Positions 14,307-21,673 of a DNA stretch of 29,160 nucleotides are shown here, in pieces. A program made the position numbers and the translations under genes. The notes beneath the pieces are model-generated. The model was not told the origin of the DNA and ran no database searches. It worked only from the letters and a program-made list of their open reading frames with translations. Origin of the DNA: Synechococcales cyanobacterium PMM_0073 (GTDB lineage Bacteria; Cyanobacteriota; Cyanobacteriia; Elainellales; Elainellaceae); contig CASBQH010000319.1 of assembly GCA_949127695.1 (NCBI GenBank), forward strand, positions 1-29,160, read 5' to 3'. Positions within the stretch are counted from its first letter, which is position 1, and every line of letters begins with the position of its first letter.

Positions 14307-15032
14307 TCAAGCCGCTAAATTTGCGCCAGCCGCTTGATCGAGCAACCACCAGAGCGCCCCAGCAGGCTGAATCAACCGGGCTGGATAGCTCATGTCATCC
14401 GCCTCAGCGGCAAAAATCTCGGCCAACGCGGGCTGTTTGCTGGCTCCAGTCGCCATAAAAATGACGCAGCGCGCCTGGTTAATGAGGGGCGCAGTAAAGG
14501 TAATCCGGGGCTGTCCGTCTTTGTGGCCCACTGTAATCAATCGATCTTTCACCTTTAGAGCCGCCGTCTGCGGAAACAGCGAGGCGGTATGGCCATCGTC
14601 ACCAATGCCTAGCAAAATCACGTCAAGCTGGGGAAAGCTGCCAGCAGAGAGATTAAACAGCTTCAGCAGCTCCTGCTCATAGCGCTCAGCGGCTCGGCTT
14701 GGCTCGGCTTCATCGGTCGGCATCGGGTGAATATTGGCTGCCGGGATTGGCACATGCTCTAGCCAAGCCCGACGCGCCATGCCTTCGTTGCTGTCTGGAT
14801 GATCGGGCGGCACATAGCGCTCGTCTCCCCAGAGCACCTGCACTTGGCTCCAAGACAAATCCTGCTGAGCCAAGGCTTCATAGAGCGGCTTGGGAGTGCT
14901 GCCGCCTGCTAAGGCAATCGTAAAGACGCCGCGTTCGGCAATTGCGGTCTGCGCCTGTTCTAAAACCAGCTGTAGCGCCCGTTCAACCAGCGCCGCGCGA
15001 TCTGCCAAAACCTCGACCTGCTGTTCAGTCAT
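14307..15032 (-). CDS. pgl: 6-phosphogluconolactonase
   Basis: Hydrolyses 6-phosphogluconolactone to 6-phosphogluconate in the oxidative pentose phosphate pathway, the main dark NADPH source in cyanobacteria. I start it at the ATG at 15032 (241 residues, MTEQQVEVLADRAAL), which has AGGAG about 9 bases upstream; a longer frame from 15116 adds 28 Ser/Thr/Arg-rich residues not expected in the family. Motifs include FTIALAGGSTPKPLYEAL, VLWGDERYVPPDHPDSN and VILLGIGDDGHTASLFP, all classical for the DevB/SOL-type enzyme. zwf and opcA, often near pgl, are not in the window. Confidence 0.95.
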   Translation of the reverse strand: MTEQQVEVLADRAALVERALQLVLEQAQTAIAERGVFTIALAGGSTPKPLYEALAQQDLSWSQVQVLWGDERYVPPDHPDSNEGMARRAWLEHVPIPAANIHPMPTDEAEPSRAAERYEQELLKLFNLSAGSFPQLDVILLGIGDDGHTASLFPQTAALKVKDRLITVGHKDGQPRITFTAPLINQARCVIFMATGASKQPALAEIFAAEADDMSYPARLIQPAGALWWLLDQAAGANLAA

Positions 15033-15369
15033 TGCCTTGCTCCTGCGATCTCGACTTACTGTAGATCTGACTGTAGTTCTGTCTGACTCACTTGCCGCCT
15101 CAATTACTGTAGTCACTCTGGCTCAGCCTACCAGAATCGATCCGATTTCCTTAAGATTGCGGTATGTGTTTGGCCAGATCGGCTGAATTTTTGACTGAAA
15201 CTTTCTGTTGAACCAATGATTGAAATCGGGCATTCTAGGCGCAGGCTAATGGCTGCTATGGAGTTAGCTGCTTTGGGAACAGTATCCTGCTTTAATGAAG
15301 CCTAAGCCTGCTGTTTGAACCATTTTTTAGCCAACGTTTCCCGCCACTATTGAGTTCAAAATCTCTGCC
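15033..15369. other. Divergent spacer between pgl and hpsJ-like gene
   Basis: These 337 bp separate the divergent starts of pgl and the HpsJ-like gene, so both promoters should lie here. I see repeated CTGTAG words near 15058-15110, but no strong hairpin, palindrome or small gene, and no convincing -10/-35 pair. Confidence 0.4.
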
Positions 15370-16170
15370 ATGACCTCTAAAAACATCTCTAGCAATCGCG
15401 CTCTGCCTGTATCGGTTGCCCGGATCCTGAAGATTGCGGGTCTGGTGATTACGCTGGCGGCTCTGTTTGACATTTTGATGGTGGCGATGCCCTACCAATT
15501 TGGCGACCGCCAGTGGCAAATTGATTTTGTCACCTCGTTTGTCGATCGGGGCATTGTGCCGCTGGTCGGAATTGTGCTGTTTTTAACAGGCTGTGGCGTG
15601 GATAGCGGCGCGAATGGCCTGGAGCCAGCAGAAGGCTCTGGGCGTCGAGCCATCTGGCAAGATCCGCGCTTCTGGGCAATGGCGCTCTCTAGCCTGCTGG
15701 GCTTGGTCTATGTGCTGGCCTTTCCGCTGCATCTTTACAACGTGGGGCAGGCGAATCAAGCCGCGCTCGAAGAAGTGGACAAGCAGGTGAGCGCCGCCGA
15801 AACGCAGCTGAGCGATCAGGTGACGCAAGAGGTGGATACCCGCAGGCAGCAGATTAGCCAGCTGATGGCCGCGAGTAATGAGCAAGTTAGCCAGCTGATT
15901 GCAGGCGGACAGCTGACGCAAGAGCAGGCCGACAAGATTAAAGAATTTAAGGCTAAGCCTGACTCCGTTGAGCCATTCCTGACGCAGCAGGAAGATGAGC
16001 TGCGGAAGCAGGTGAAGACGCAGATTGAAGTCCGTAAAAAGACCGCCCTCGAAACACGCAAAACCGACGACCTCAAGTCGGGTCTGCGGATTGGGATTGG
16101 CAGCCTGCTGTTGGCGATTGGGTTTATGACAGTCGGCTGGGCTGGACTCCGGAGCCTGCGTCAGTCTTAG
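15370..16170 (+). CDS. HpsJ-like membrane protein
   Basis: A 266-residue protein with four likely membrane segments: about 20-43, 59-80, 103-125 and 241-260. Between the third and fourth lies a long charged coiled coil (127-230) rich in Gln and Glu. The pairing of WQIDFVTSFVDRGIVPLVGIVLFLTG with this topology matches HpsJ, a hormogonium polysaccharide protein described in Nostoc punctiforme, whose relatives are common in other cyanobacteria. Its molecular role is unknown. It lies 31 bases before a GT2 glycosyltransferase on the same strand, which supports a polysaccharide function. I leave the symbol blank because the match is by pattern only. Confidence 0.75.
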   Translation: MTSKNISSNRALPVSVARILKIAGLVITLAALFDILMVAMPYQFGDRQWQIDFVTSFVDRGIVPLVGIVLFLTGCGVDSGANGLEPAEGSGRRAIWQDPRFWAMALSSLLGLVYVLAFPLHLYNVGQANQAALEEVDKQVSAAETQLSDQVTQEVDTRRQQISQLMAASNEQVSQLIAGGQLTQEQADKIKEFKAKPDSVEPFLTQQEDELRKQVKTQIEVRKKTALETRKTDDLKSGLRIGIGSLLLAIGFMTVGWAGLRSLRQS

Positions 16171-16201
16171 CTTTATTTTTGGGGCAAATCTTCAGGACAA
16201 A

Positions 16202-17101
16202 ATGTTTTCAATTTACATCCTCACCCACAACGAAGAGCTGGATATTGCCGCCTGCATTGAGTCAGCGCTGCTTTCAGACGACGTGATTGTGATTGACTCT
16301 TGCAGCAGCGACCGCACCGTAGAAATTGCTCAGCGCTATCCGGTACGGCTGGTGCAGCACGCCTTTGAAAGCCACGGCCAGCAGCGCAGCTGGATGCTGG
16401 AATCAGTGCAGCCTCAGCATGAATGGGTCTATATCTTGGAAGCCGACGAACGGATGACGCCTGCGCTGTTTGCAGAATGCTTGCAGGCGATTCGGTCAGA
16501 GCAAGCGCAATATATTGGCTACTACGTGGCGGAGCGGGTGATGTTTATGGGGCGCTGGATTCGCCGCTGCACCCAATACCCCCGCTACCAGATGCGGCTG
16601 TTTCAGCATGGCCAAGTTTGGTTTGACGACTATGGCCATACTGAGCGCGAAGTCTGCGCGGGCGCAACCGGCTTTTTGCAGGAAACCTACCCGCACTACA
16701 CCTCCGGCAAAGGCTTCAGCCGCTGGATTGACAAGCACAACCGCTACTCTAGCGACGAGGCAGCCGAAACGATCCGTCAGCTCGAAACTGGCTCGGTCAA
16801 CTGGCGTGACTTAATCTGGGGCAAAACCGAAGTGGCGCGACGGCGGGCTTTGAAAAATCTGTCGCTGAGACTGCCGCTGCGTCCGGTGCTGCGTTTTTTC
16901 TATATGTATTTTGGGCTAGGTGGCTGCTTAGATGGCGCAGCGGGCTTGCACTGGTGCCTGTTACAAGCTTTTTACGAATATCTGATTTTGCTAAAAGTCT
17001 GGGAAATTCGGCATTTGCCTGTGCCTAAACTGGACGCTGAACTCAACATTGCACCTGCTGTGCTGCAACCTGAGCCAGATAAAATCTTGGCTAAGACTTG
17101 A
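16202..17101 (+). CDS. Glycosyltransferase family 2 (WaaE/KdtX-like)
   Basis: A 299-residue GT-A glycosyltransferase. The nucleotide-sugar site starts at once with FSIYILTHNEELDIAACIESAL, followed by VIVIDSCSSDRTVEIAQ; the metal site is probably LEADERM, the form seen in WaaE/KdtX-type beta-glycosyltransferases. A central YPRYQMRLFQ segment and amphipathic C-terminal helices (LRPVLRFFYMYFGLGG) suggest peripheral membrane attachment. AGGA is near the ATG. With the HpsJ-like protein just upstream and a membrane protein downstream, a role in exopolysaccharide or lipid-linked glycan assembly is the best reading. The sugar and acceptor cannot be told. Confidence 0.88.
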   Translation: MFSIYILTHNEELDIAACIESALLSDDVIVIDSCSSDRTVEIAQRYPVRLVQHAFESHGQQRSWMLESVQPQHEWVYILEADERMTPALFAECLQAIRSEQAQYIGYYVAERVMFMGRWIRRCTQYPRYQMRLFQHGQVWFDDYGHTEREVCAGATGFLQETYPHYTSGKGFSRWIDKHNRYSSDEAAETIRQLETGSVNWRDLIWGKTEVARRRALKNLSLRLPLRPVLRFFYMYFGLGGCLDGAAGLHWCLLQAFYEYLILLKVWEIRHLPVPKLDAELNIAPAVLQPEPDKILAKT

Positions 17102-17204
17102 AACAATTCTTAATAAGCTTTACAAGTAAGGAAGAAGATTGCAGTTAAAAAGCGGCATCCTGTCGTGAACGCCCCAAGCGGTATCCAAGCGGTAGAGGTG
17201 AAGC

Positions 17205-17918
17205 ATGTCGTTATTACAGCGGTTGAAGCAAGATTTAAAGAATGACCTGATTGCCGGACTGCTGGTGGCGATCCCAATTGCTACGACAATTTGGCTGTCG
17301 GTGACGGTTGCCGCCTGGGTGATTGACCTGCTGACGCGCATTCCCAAGCAGATCAACCCATTCGACAACCTAAATCCAATTCTGCTGAATCTGCTGAGTC
17401 TGGGCGTGGGGCTAGCTGCACCGCTGCTCAGCATTCTGCTGATTGGCCTGATGGCGCGCAATATTGCGGGGCGCTGGCTGCTAGAAGTCGGAGAACGCTT
17501 GCTGCAAGCCATTCCGCTGGCGGGCGCGGTTTACAAAACGCTGAAGCAGCTGCTAGAAACCCTGCTGCGCGACTCAAACAGTCGGTTTCGGCGCGTGGTG
17601 TTGGTCGAGTATCCGCGCCCGGGAATTTGGGCAATTGCTTTTGTGACGGGCGCGCTGAGTCCGCAGATCCAGAGCCAGTTTTCCGAAACCATGCTGAGCC
17701 TGTTTATTCCCAGCACGCCTAACCCCACAACCGGCTGGTATGCAATTGTCTCAGAGCGCGAGACGATGAGCCTCAACCTGTCGATTGAAGATGCCTTCAA
17801 AATGGTTGTCTCAGGCGGCATTGTCAATCCCGGCATTGCGGTGGCGAGTGCAGCCAGCGGCGAGTCGCGGCAGCTAGAGGCCATTTTGGAAACCGCCCCA
17901 GAGACTCAGCCCCTCTGA
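17205..17918 (+). CDS. DUF502 family membrane protein
   Basis: A 237-residue protein of the DUF502 family, related to plant CONTINUOUS VASCULAR RING/LIKE-COV proteins. Two membrane segments are clear: about 14-44 (DLIAGLLVAIPIATTIWLSVTVAAWVI) and 58-84 (LLNLLSLGVGLAAPLLSILLIGL). The soluble part has the family signatures IPLAGAVYKTLKQLLETLL, VVLVEYPRPGIWAIAFVTG, SLFIPSTPNPTTGWY and the late GGIVNP. Function is unknown in bacteria. GAGGTG lies 5 bases before the ATG. It follows the GT2 gene by 103 bases and converges on the DUF362 gene with only 4 bases between stop codons. Confidence 0.93.
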   Translation: MSLLQRLKQDLKNDLIAGLLVAIPIATTIWLSVTVAAWVIDLLTRIPKQINPFDNLNPILLNLLSLGVGLAAPLLSILLIGLMARNIAGRWLLEVGERLLQAIPLAGAVYKTLKQLLETLLRDSNSRFRRVVLVEYPRPGIWAIAFVTGALSPQIQSQFSETMLSLFIPSTPNPTTGWYAIVSERETMSLNLSIEDAFKMVVSGGIVNPGIAVASAASGESRQLEAILETAPETQPL

Positions 17919-17922
17919 GCGC

Positions 17923-18882
17923 TTAGCGAGCGCCATATACCTTGAGCGGCTCTTTGATAAACCGAATATAGAGATGCCGGAAGGTAGACTTGAGGACACG
18001 CGGCAGGCCGAAGTCAATCGGCAGCAGGCGTTCGGGGAGCTTCCAGTCGGCAATTCTCAGCTCAACAGGCGAGAGCAGCGGAAACTGAATCTCAGAGAGC
18101 CTTGGGCAGAGTCCCAGTCGCTGAGAAGCCGCCACCGTTGGGACTCTAGCTGGCTCGACGCCCAGCACTTCTAGCATGGCGCGATCCAGGGCAAATACCT
18201 GATCTGAAGCCGCCAGCAGCCCTAGCGGACGGGGTTCTCCCTGGCTGGGGCCGTTGCCTTCATGGCCGATAATCCCGTCTAAAATCGTCAGATCTGGCGC
18301 AATGATCCGCGCTGTTTCCACCAGCATTTTGCCGAAGCGAGCGCTGTCCTGTCCGGCCTCCATATGCCACCAGGCTTTCATTTTGCCCGGAACGCAGCCA
18401 AACAGGTTTTTCACCCCCAGCGTCAGCGTCAGCTGCACATGCGACTTGACTTTGGGCAGATTGATTACCACATCAGCCTCCATTGCCTCTTTGGAGAGCA
18501 GCAGATGGTTAAAATCTGAGTCAGCCTCGTAGCGTCGGCCTTGAAAGTCAATGATCGGCAGATTTAGCTCATCCAACATTGACTGATAGCCGCTGGCAAT
18601 CGCTACGCCTCTGGCGCTACCAAACGCTGGGCTGTCGCCTATGAACGGCTGACCGCCCGCCTCCATCACCAGCTTGGCGACGCAGTAAACTAGCTCAGGC
18701 CGGGTGGTGCATTCTTTGCCGGGACGTGCGCCTGTCAGCAGGTTTGGCTTTAACAGCACCCGGTTGCCCGGTTTGACAAAGGCCGAAATGCCGCCCAATG
18801 GCGCTAGTACCTCTCTCAAAGCGGCATCTAACTTGCTGTGGTCGTAAGAACTGGCCTGCACAAAGCTGACGGTGGCTGGCAT
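17923..18882 (-). CDS. DUF362 domain protein
   Basis: A 319-residue protein covering the whole DUF362 domain: GNRVLLKPNLLTGARPGKECTTRPE near 42-66, GDSPAFGSARGVA, DVVINLPKVKSHVQLTLTLGVKNLFGCVPG, ILDGIIGHEGNGPSQGEPRPLG and an Asp-rich ALDRAMLEVLGV. Some relatives carry a 4Fe-4S ferredoxin domain; none is seen here, as no CxxCxxC cluster exists. The reaction is unknown. The conserved Lys, Asp and Gly stretches suggest ligand binding. The N-terminal ATG at 18882 begins MPATVSFVQASSY and no signal peptide is apparent. Confidence 0.88.
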   Translation of the reverse strand: MPATVSFVQASSYDHSKLDAALREVLAPLGGISAFVKPGNRVLLKPNLLTGARPGKECTTRPELVYCVAKLVMEAGGQPFIGDSPAFGSARGVAIASGYQSMLDELNLPIIDFQGRRYEADSDFNHLLLSKEAMEADVVINLPKVKSHVQLTLTLGVKNLFGCVPGKMKAWWHMEAGQDSARFGKMLVETARIIAPDLTILDGIIGHEGNGPSQGEPRPLGLLAASDQVFALDRAMLEVLGVEPARVPTVAASQRLGLCPRLSEIQFPLLSPVELRIADWKLPERLLPIDFGLPRVLKSTFRHLYIRFIKEPLKVYGAR

Positions 18883-18993
18883 AGAGTTTTGTGGGGGTGG
18901 GACGCTGGGGATTAAACTTGAAACTTATCTTAATGCAATCTAAAAGCCTGACGCTGAGCCAGATCCAGTCTGGTTTGCCCCAGAGCTGAGCAG

Positions 18994-19287
18994 CTAACGC
19001 CCGCGATTCAGAGCAGTAATTCTCTCAGCATTCAGGAATATGCCTTCGCCGCGCTGTTGTACGAGGGAAGGTCTGACTTCTACCTTGGCCACATTCGCCA
19101 TATTCACCATCACCGTCTGATCTTCAAGCTGCATCACCCACCATTCTTTCTGCAACAGATGACGAAACTCCATCTGGATATCCTGACTGGTTTCGTCTTC
19201 GTCGGATTCGCGGGGGACAGTGAATGATTCATTCTGACCATTCAGGTAATAGAACGTGACCTGCAACAACTCAGCTCGATCCTGCAT
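18994..19287 (-). CDS. Conserved 97-residue protein of unknown function
   Basis: A small soluble protein starting MQDRAELLQVTFYYLNGQNESFTVP, with GGGAG about 8 bases before the ATG. The central part (DIQMEFRHLLQKEWWVMQLEDQTVMVNMANVAKVEVRP) looks like alternating helix and beta strands, with a Trp pair, and ends in basic residues (ERITALNRGR). I recall close relatives across cyanobacteria but no name or function. It is transcribed divergently from the sigma factor gene across a 254-bp spacer and could share regulatory DNA with it. Confidence 0.8.
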   Translation of the reverse strand: MQDRAELLQVTFYYLNGQNESFTVPRESDEDETSQDIQMEFRHLLQKEWWVMQLEDQTVMVNMANVAKVEVRPSLVQQRGEGIFLNAERITALNRGR

Positions 19288-19442
19288 ATTGGCGCTCCCA
19301 AACGGGCTAGACAGATTACCTTAAATTCTAATCGCTCAAAGTCACAGGCTATTGTGTGAACTTTCGGTCTATCCAGCCCGAAAACCGTCCTACCGGTGGA
19401 CGCGAACGCCTGCCAAGCAGCGCAGAATCTGTCAGAAAGCTC

Positions 19443-19477
19443 GATTCACTCCTTTAGATTCACTCCTTTAGATTCAC
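19443..19477. repeat. 14-bp tandem repeat upstream of sigG
   Basis: GATTCACTCCTTTA occurs twice exactly (19443-19456, 19457-19470), followed by a half unit GATTCAC (19471-19477). It lies 65-100 bases before the sigma factor start, in the promoter or leader. Confidence 0.9.
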
Positions 19478-19541
19478 AGCTCCAGCCCGCTCTAGACCGA
19501 AGTTACGCAGCAAACTACTCACTGAGGGAACCTCACCACTT

Positions 19542-20246
19542 ATGTCAGCGTCTCCTAAACAAACTCCTCAAAGTCAGCTTTCGTCCATGAGCAGCGAATC
19601 TTTGCCCGTATCTTGGTCAGCCGTTGAGGCAATCGCGCCCCATTCGACCCTTCCCGTCAATCGTCTCTCCAATTACGATCTAATTTTGCAGTGCCAGGTG
19701 GGGTTACGTCCCGGCAAATCTCTGTTTGCCGAGCTAATGCGTCGCTACAATCCCCATGTCGAAAAGCTGCTGTATCACCTGGCTCCTGACTGGAGCGATC
19801 GGGCTGATCTGTCGCAGGAAGTCTGGATTCGCGTCTACCGCAACATTAAGCGGTTGCAGGAGCCGGTCAAGTTTCGCGGCTGGCTGAGCCGGATTGCCAC
19901 CAATCTGTTCTATGACGAGCTGCGGAAGCGCAAGCGTCACAGTCAGCCGCTGTCGCTTGATGCCCCCAGACAGCTGGAAGATGGCGAGCTAGATTGGGAG
20001 ATCGCCGCCGATGCCCCAGGCCCAGCGGACGAGCTGGCGACCCAGGAGTTCTACGAGCAGCTGCGACGAGCCATTGCTGATCTGCCCGAAGTCTTTCGCA
20101 CCACAATTGTGCTGCGCGAAATTGAAGGCATGGCCTACGAAGAAATTGCTGAGATTACGGGCGTCTCGTTGGGAACTGTGAAATCGAGAATTGCCAGAGC
20201 GCGGCAGCGGTTGCAGGAGCAGCTCCAGCGCTATATTGAAACCTAG
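19542..20246 (+). CDS. sigG: ECF RNA polymerase sigma factor, SigG-like
   Basis: A group 3/ECF-type sigma factor of 234 residues. After a 45-residue Ser/Thr/Gln-rich N-terminal extension come sigma region 2 (about 52-130: FAELMRRYNPHVEKLLYHL, DRADLSQEVWIRVYRNIKRL, FRGWLSRIATNLFYDELRKRKR) and region 4 (about 170-230: LPEVFRTTIVLREIEGMAYEEIAEITGVSLGTVKSRIARARQRL). Region 3 is missing, as expected for ECF factors. It resembles SigG of Synechocystis and Nostoc, encoded just upstream of its anti-sigma factor SapG; the same order here supports the symbols. The ATG at 19542 has GAGGGA at a longer than usual spacing of 12 bases; an ATG at 19587 is an alternative. Short tandem repeats flank it on both sides. 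Confidence 0.88.
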   Translation: MSASPKQTPQSQLSSMSSESLPVSWSAVEAIAPHSTLPVNRLSNYDLILQCQVGLRPGKSLFAELMRRYNPHVEKLLYHLAPDWSDRADLSQEVWIRVYRNIKRLQEPVKFRGWLSRIATNLFYDELRKRKRHSQPLSLDAPRQLEDGELDWEIAADAPGPADELATQEFYEQLRRAIADLPEVFRTTIVLREIEGMAYEEIAEITGVSLGTVKSRIARARQRLQEQLQRYIET

Positions 20247-20332
20247 AGTTGGACTTAAATTGGGTAGACTGACCCGGCATCAAAATCAGCGGTGCAGATG
20301 CTATAGTTACCACGGCTCTACAGTGTTTGAAT

Positions 20333-20380
20333 CGAATAGTTTTTGAAGTGAATAGTTTTTGAAGCGAACAGTTCCTGAAG
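20333..20380. repeat. 16-bp triple tandem repeat between sigG and the anti-sigma gene
   Basis: Units are CGAATAGTTTTTGAAG (20333-20348), TGAATAGTTTTTGAAG (20349-20364) and CGAACAGTTCCTGAAG (20365-20380). The first two differ at one base. A possible degenerate unit precedes them. Confidence 0.9.
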
Positions 20381-20486
20381 CAGCGCTCAGAAATCGGCCA
20401 TTTGAGAGTAGTAAATTTTGTTGGATTCTTGTTGAATAATCCACAGCAGTCAACAGTAGCGAGCTTTAGTTCAAGAGATTTCAAAG

Positions 20487-21056
20487 ATGACTCACCCTTT
20501 TGATGAATTTGGAAGGCGCGGCAGAGAGCCAGAGGCCAATGCCGCTCAAGATTTTGATCAAGATTGCTGTCAAGCTGATTGCCAGGACGCTGAACCCAAC
20601 TCTGACTGCTGTTCTGCCATTCAGCGGGATCGCTTTGAGCTGCTGAGCGCTTTTCTAGATGGCGAAGTGACCGCAGCCGAACGCCGACAGGTTGAAGACT
20701 GGCTGGCTACAGACAGCAAAACCCAGCAGCTCTACAGCCGTCTGCTCACGCTGCGCCAGGGGCTACAGACTCTGCCGATGGCTCAGCCCAGCCAGAATAT
20801 TGACCAGCTGGTCGATCGGGTGACAGCCAGAGTGGAACGCCGCCCTCGACGCTTGGCTTGGAGCGGTTTGGCCGCCGCAGGTTTGTTAATTGGCGCTTTG
20901 TTCAATGCAATGCCCCCAGAGTCTTACAGCCCCTCAGTCGCGCAGCGTGCCGTTGATCAAGAGCAAGAGGTGCCCAGCGATGGCCTGATGATTGCGCTCA
21001 ACCAGCCGCCCATTGCGATTCCTAGAGCGATCCAGAAGCCTGCCACACTGCGCTAA
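20487..21056 (+). CDS. sapG: Membrane anti-sigma factor, SapG-like
   Basis: A 189-residue single-pass protein. Residues 47-85 (RFELLSAFLDGEVTAAERRQVEDWLATD) are the anti-sigma-domain helix pair that clamps ECF factors. A membrane segment follows at about 125-141 (WSGLAAAGLLIGALFNAM), with a short outer tail. The classical zinc motif HxxxCxxC of ZAS domains is absent. Instead the N-terminus holds five cysteines, Cys27, 28, 32, 41 and 42, in an acidic stretch. Position 240 bases after the ECF gene and overall layout match SapG, the SigG antagonist. It converges on the GGCT-like gene with only 3 bases between stops. Confidence 0.8.
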   Translation: MTHPFDEFGRRGREPEANAAQDFDQDCCQADCQDAEPNSDCCSAIQRDRFELLSAFLDGEVTAAERRQVEDWLATDSKTQQLYSRLLTLRQGLQTLPMAQPSQNIDQLVDRVTARVERRPRRLAWSGLAAAGLLIGALFNAMPPESYSPSVAQRAVDQEQEVPSDGLMIALNQPPIAIPRAIQKPATLR

Positions 21057-21059
21057 GGC

Positions 21060-21497
21060 TCAATTGATTGGCTGAGCTACCGTTTGATTACTCCAGATTC
21101 CCTCAGGCAGAAATATACCTTTCGCCTGAGCAACGCGATCTGACTGCATTTGATAGATCCAGGCTCGCCCCAGTGAGCGGCGATGGGAGCTGAACACTTG
21201 AGTTTGGATGCGCGTATATTCGTTGTGGCTAGGCGGACGGCCAGGATCATAACTTTCTAGCTCATCGAGCATGGCCAAAACTGCCGGGTCAACAAACGAC
21301 AGCAGAAAGCCATGCACCAGGCTATTTCCAGGCGTGAGCGCCGGGTAGCCAAACGGCAGATCAAACAGCTGGCCGCGCACGGTAGCCGCTCTCACCTGCG
21401 TCACCCATTTTTTGCAGTAGCGGTCGTAGTTTTCTTCACCGGGCTTTAGCGTCCCGTAGACAAATACACCAAAGGGCTTGCCAGCGGCTCTAAACAT
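21060..21497 (-). CDS. Gamma-glutamylcyclotransferase-like (GGCT/AIG2-fold) protein
   Basis: A 145-residue protein with the substrate-binding loop VFVYGTLKPGEENYDRY near the N-terminus, the FDLPFGYPALTPG core, VHGFLLSF, and MLDELESYDPGRPP, where the Glu is the likely catalytic acid. The fold cleaves gamma-glutamyl amines or dipeptides to 5-oxoproline, but bacterial members vary and the substrate is unknown. AGGAGA lies 7 bases before the ATG at 21497. It is transcribed away from leuS. Confidence 0.88.
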   Translation of the reverse strand: MFRAAGKPFGVFVYGTLKPGEENYDRYCKKWVTQVRAATVRGQLFDLPFGYPALTPGNSLVHGFLLSFVDPAVLAMLDELESYDPGRPPSHNEYTRIQTQVFSSHRRSLGRAWIYQMQSDRVAQAKGIFLPEGIWSNQTVAQPIN

Positions 21498-21598
21498 CAG
21501 CTATCTCCTGTTGGGGGTTCTTGCCCTGCTGTTTCGACATTCCTCTAGAATGGTGTAGATATTATCTGCTTTATTCTGGATCGTCCAGCTCACTGTTT

Positions 21599-21658
21599 AG
21601 TCATCGGCCATCAGTCATCGGCCATCAGCCATCGGCCATCAGCCATCAGCCATCAGCC
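21599..21658. repeat. Heptamer tandem array directly upstream of leuS
   Basis: Eight complete 7-bp units and part of a ninth: AGTCATC, GGCCATC, AGTCATC, GGCCATC, AGCCATC, GGCCATC, AGCCATC, AGCCATC, AGCC. The array ends 2 bases before the leuS ribosome-binding site. In another phase the unit TCGGCCA differs from the STRR2 heptamer TTGGTCA of heterocystous cyanobacteria by two C/T changes. Confidence 0.95.
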
Positions 21659-21659
21659 A

Positions 21660-21665
21660 AAGGAG
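21660..21665 (+). promoter_or_regulatory. leuS ribosome-binding site (AAGGAG)
   Basis: A full-strength AAGGAG, 8 bases before GTG 21674, decides the GTG start of leuS. It abuts the heptamer array. Confidence 0.85.
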
Positions 21666-21673
21666 TTTAGTCT

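Noticed and set aside
6613..15032. Seven consecutive minus-strand genes considered as one operon
   Set aside because: Spacers of 54 to 222 bp and unrelated functions argue for several transcripts; only the two FHA genes are plausible partners.
15033..15116. N-terminal extension of 6-phosphogluconolactonase from 15116
   Set aside because: The added 28 residues are Ser/Thr/Arg-rich and unlike the family, while the ATG at 15032 has a good AGGAG site.
21599..21658. Heptamer array considered as a CRISPR array
   Set aside because: Units are only 7 bp, contiguous and without unique spacers, and no cas gene is nearby.
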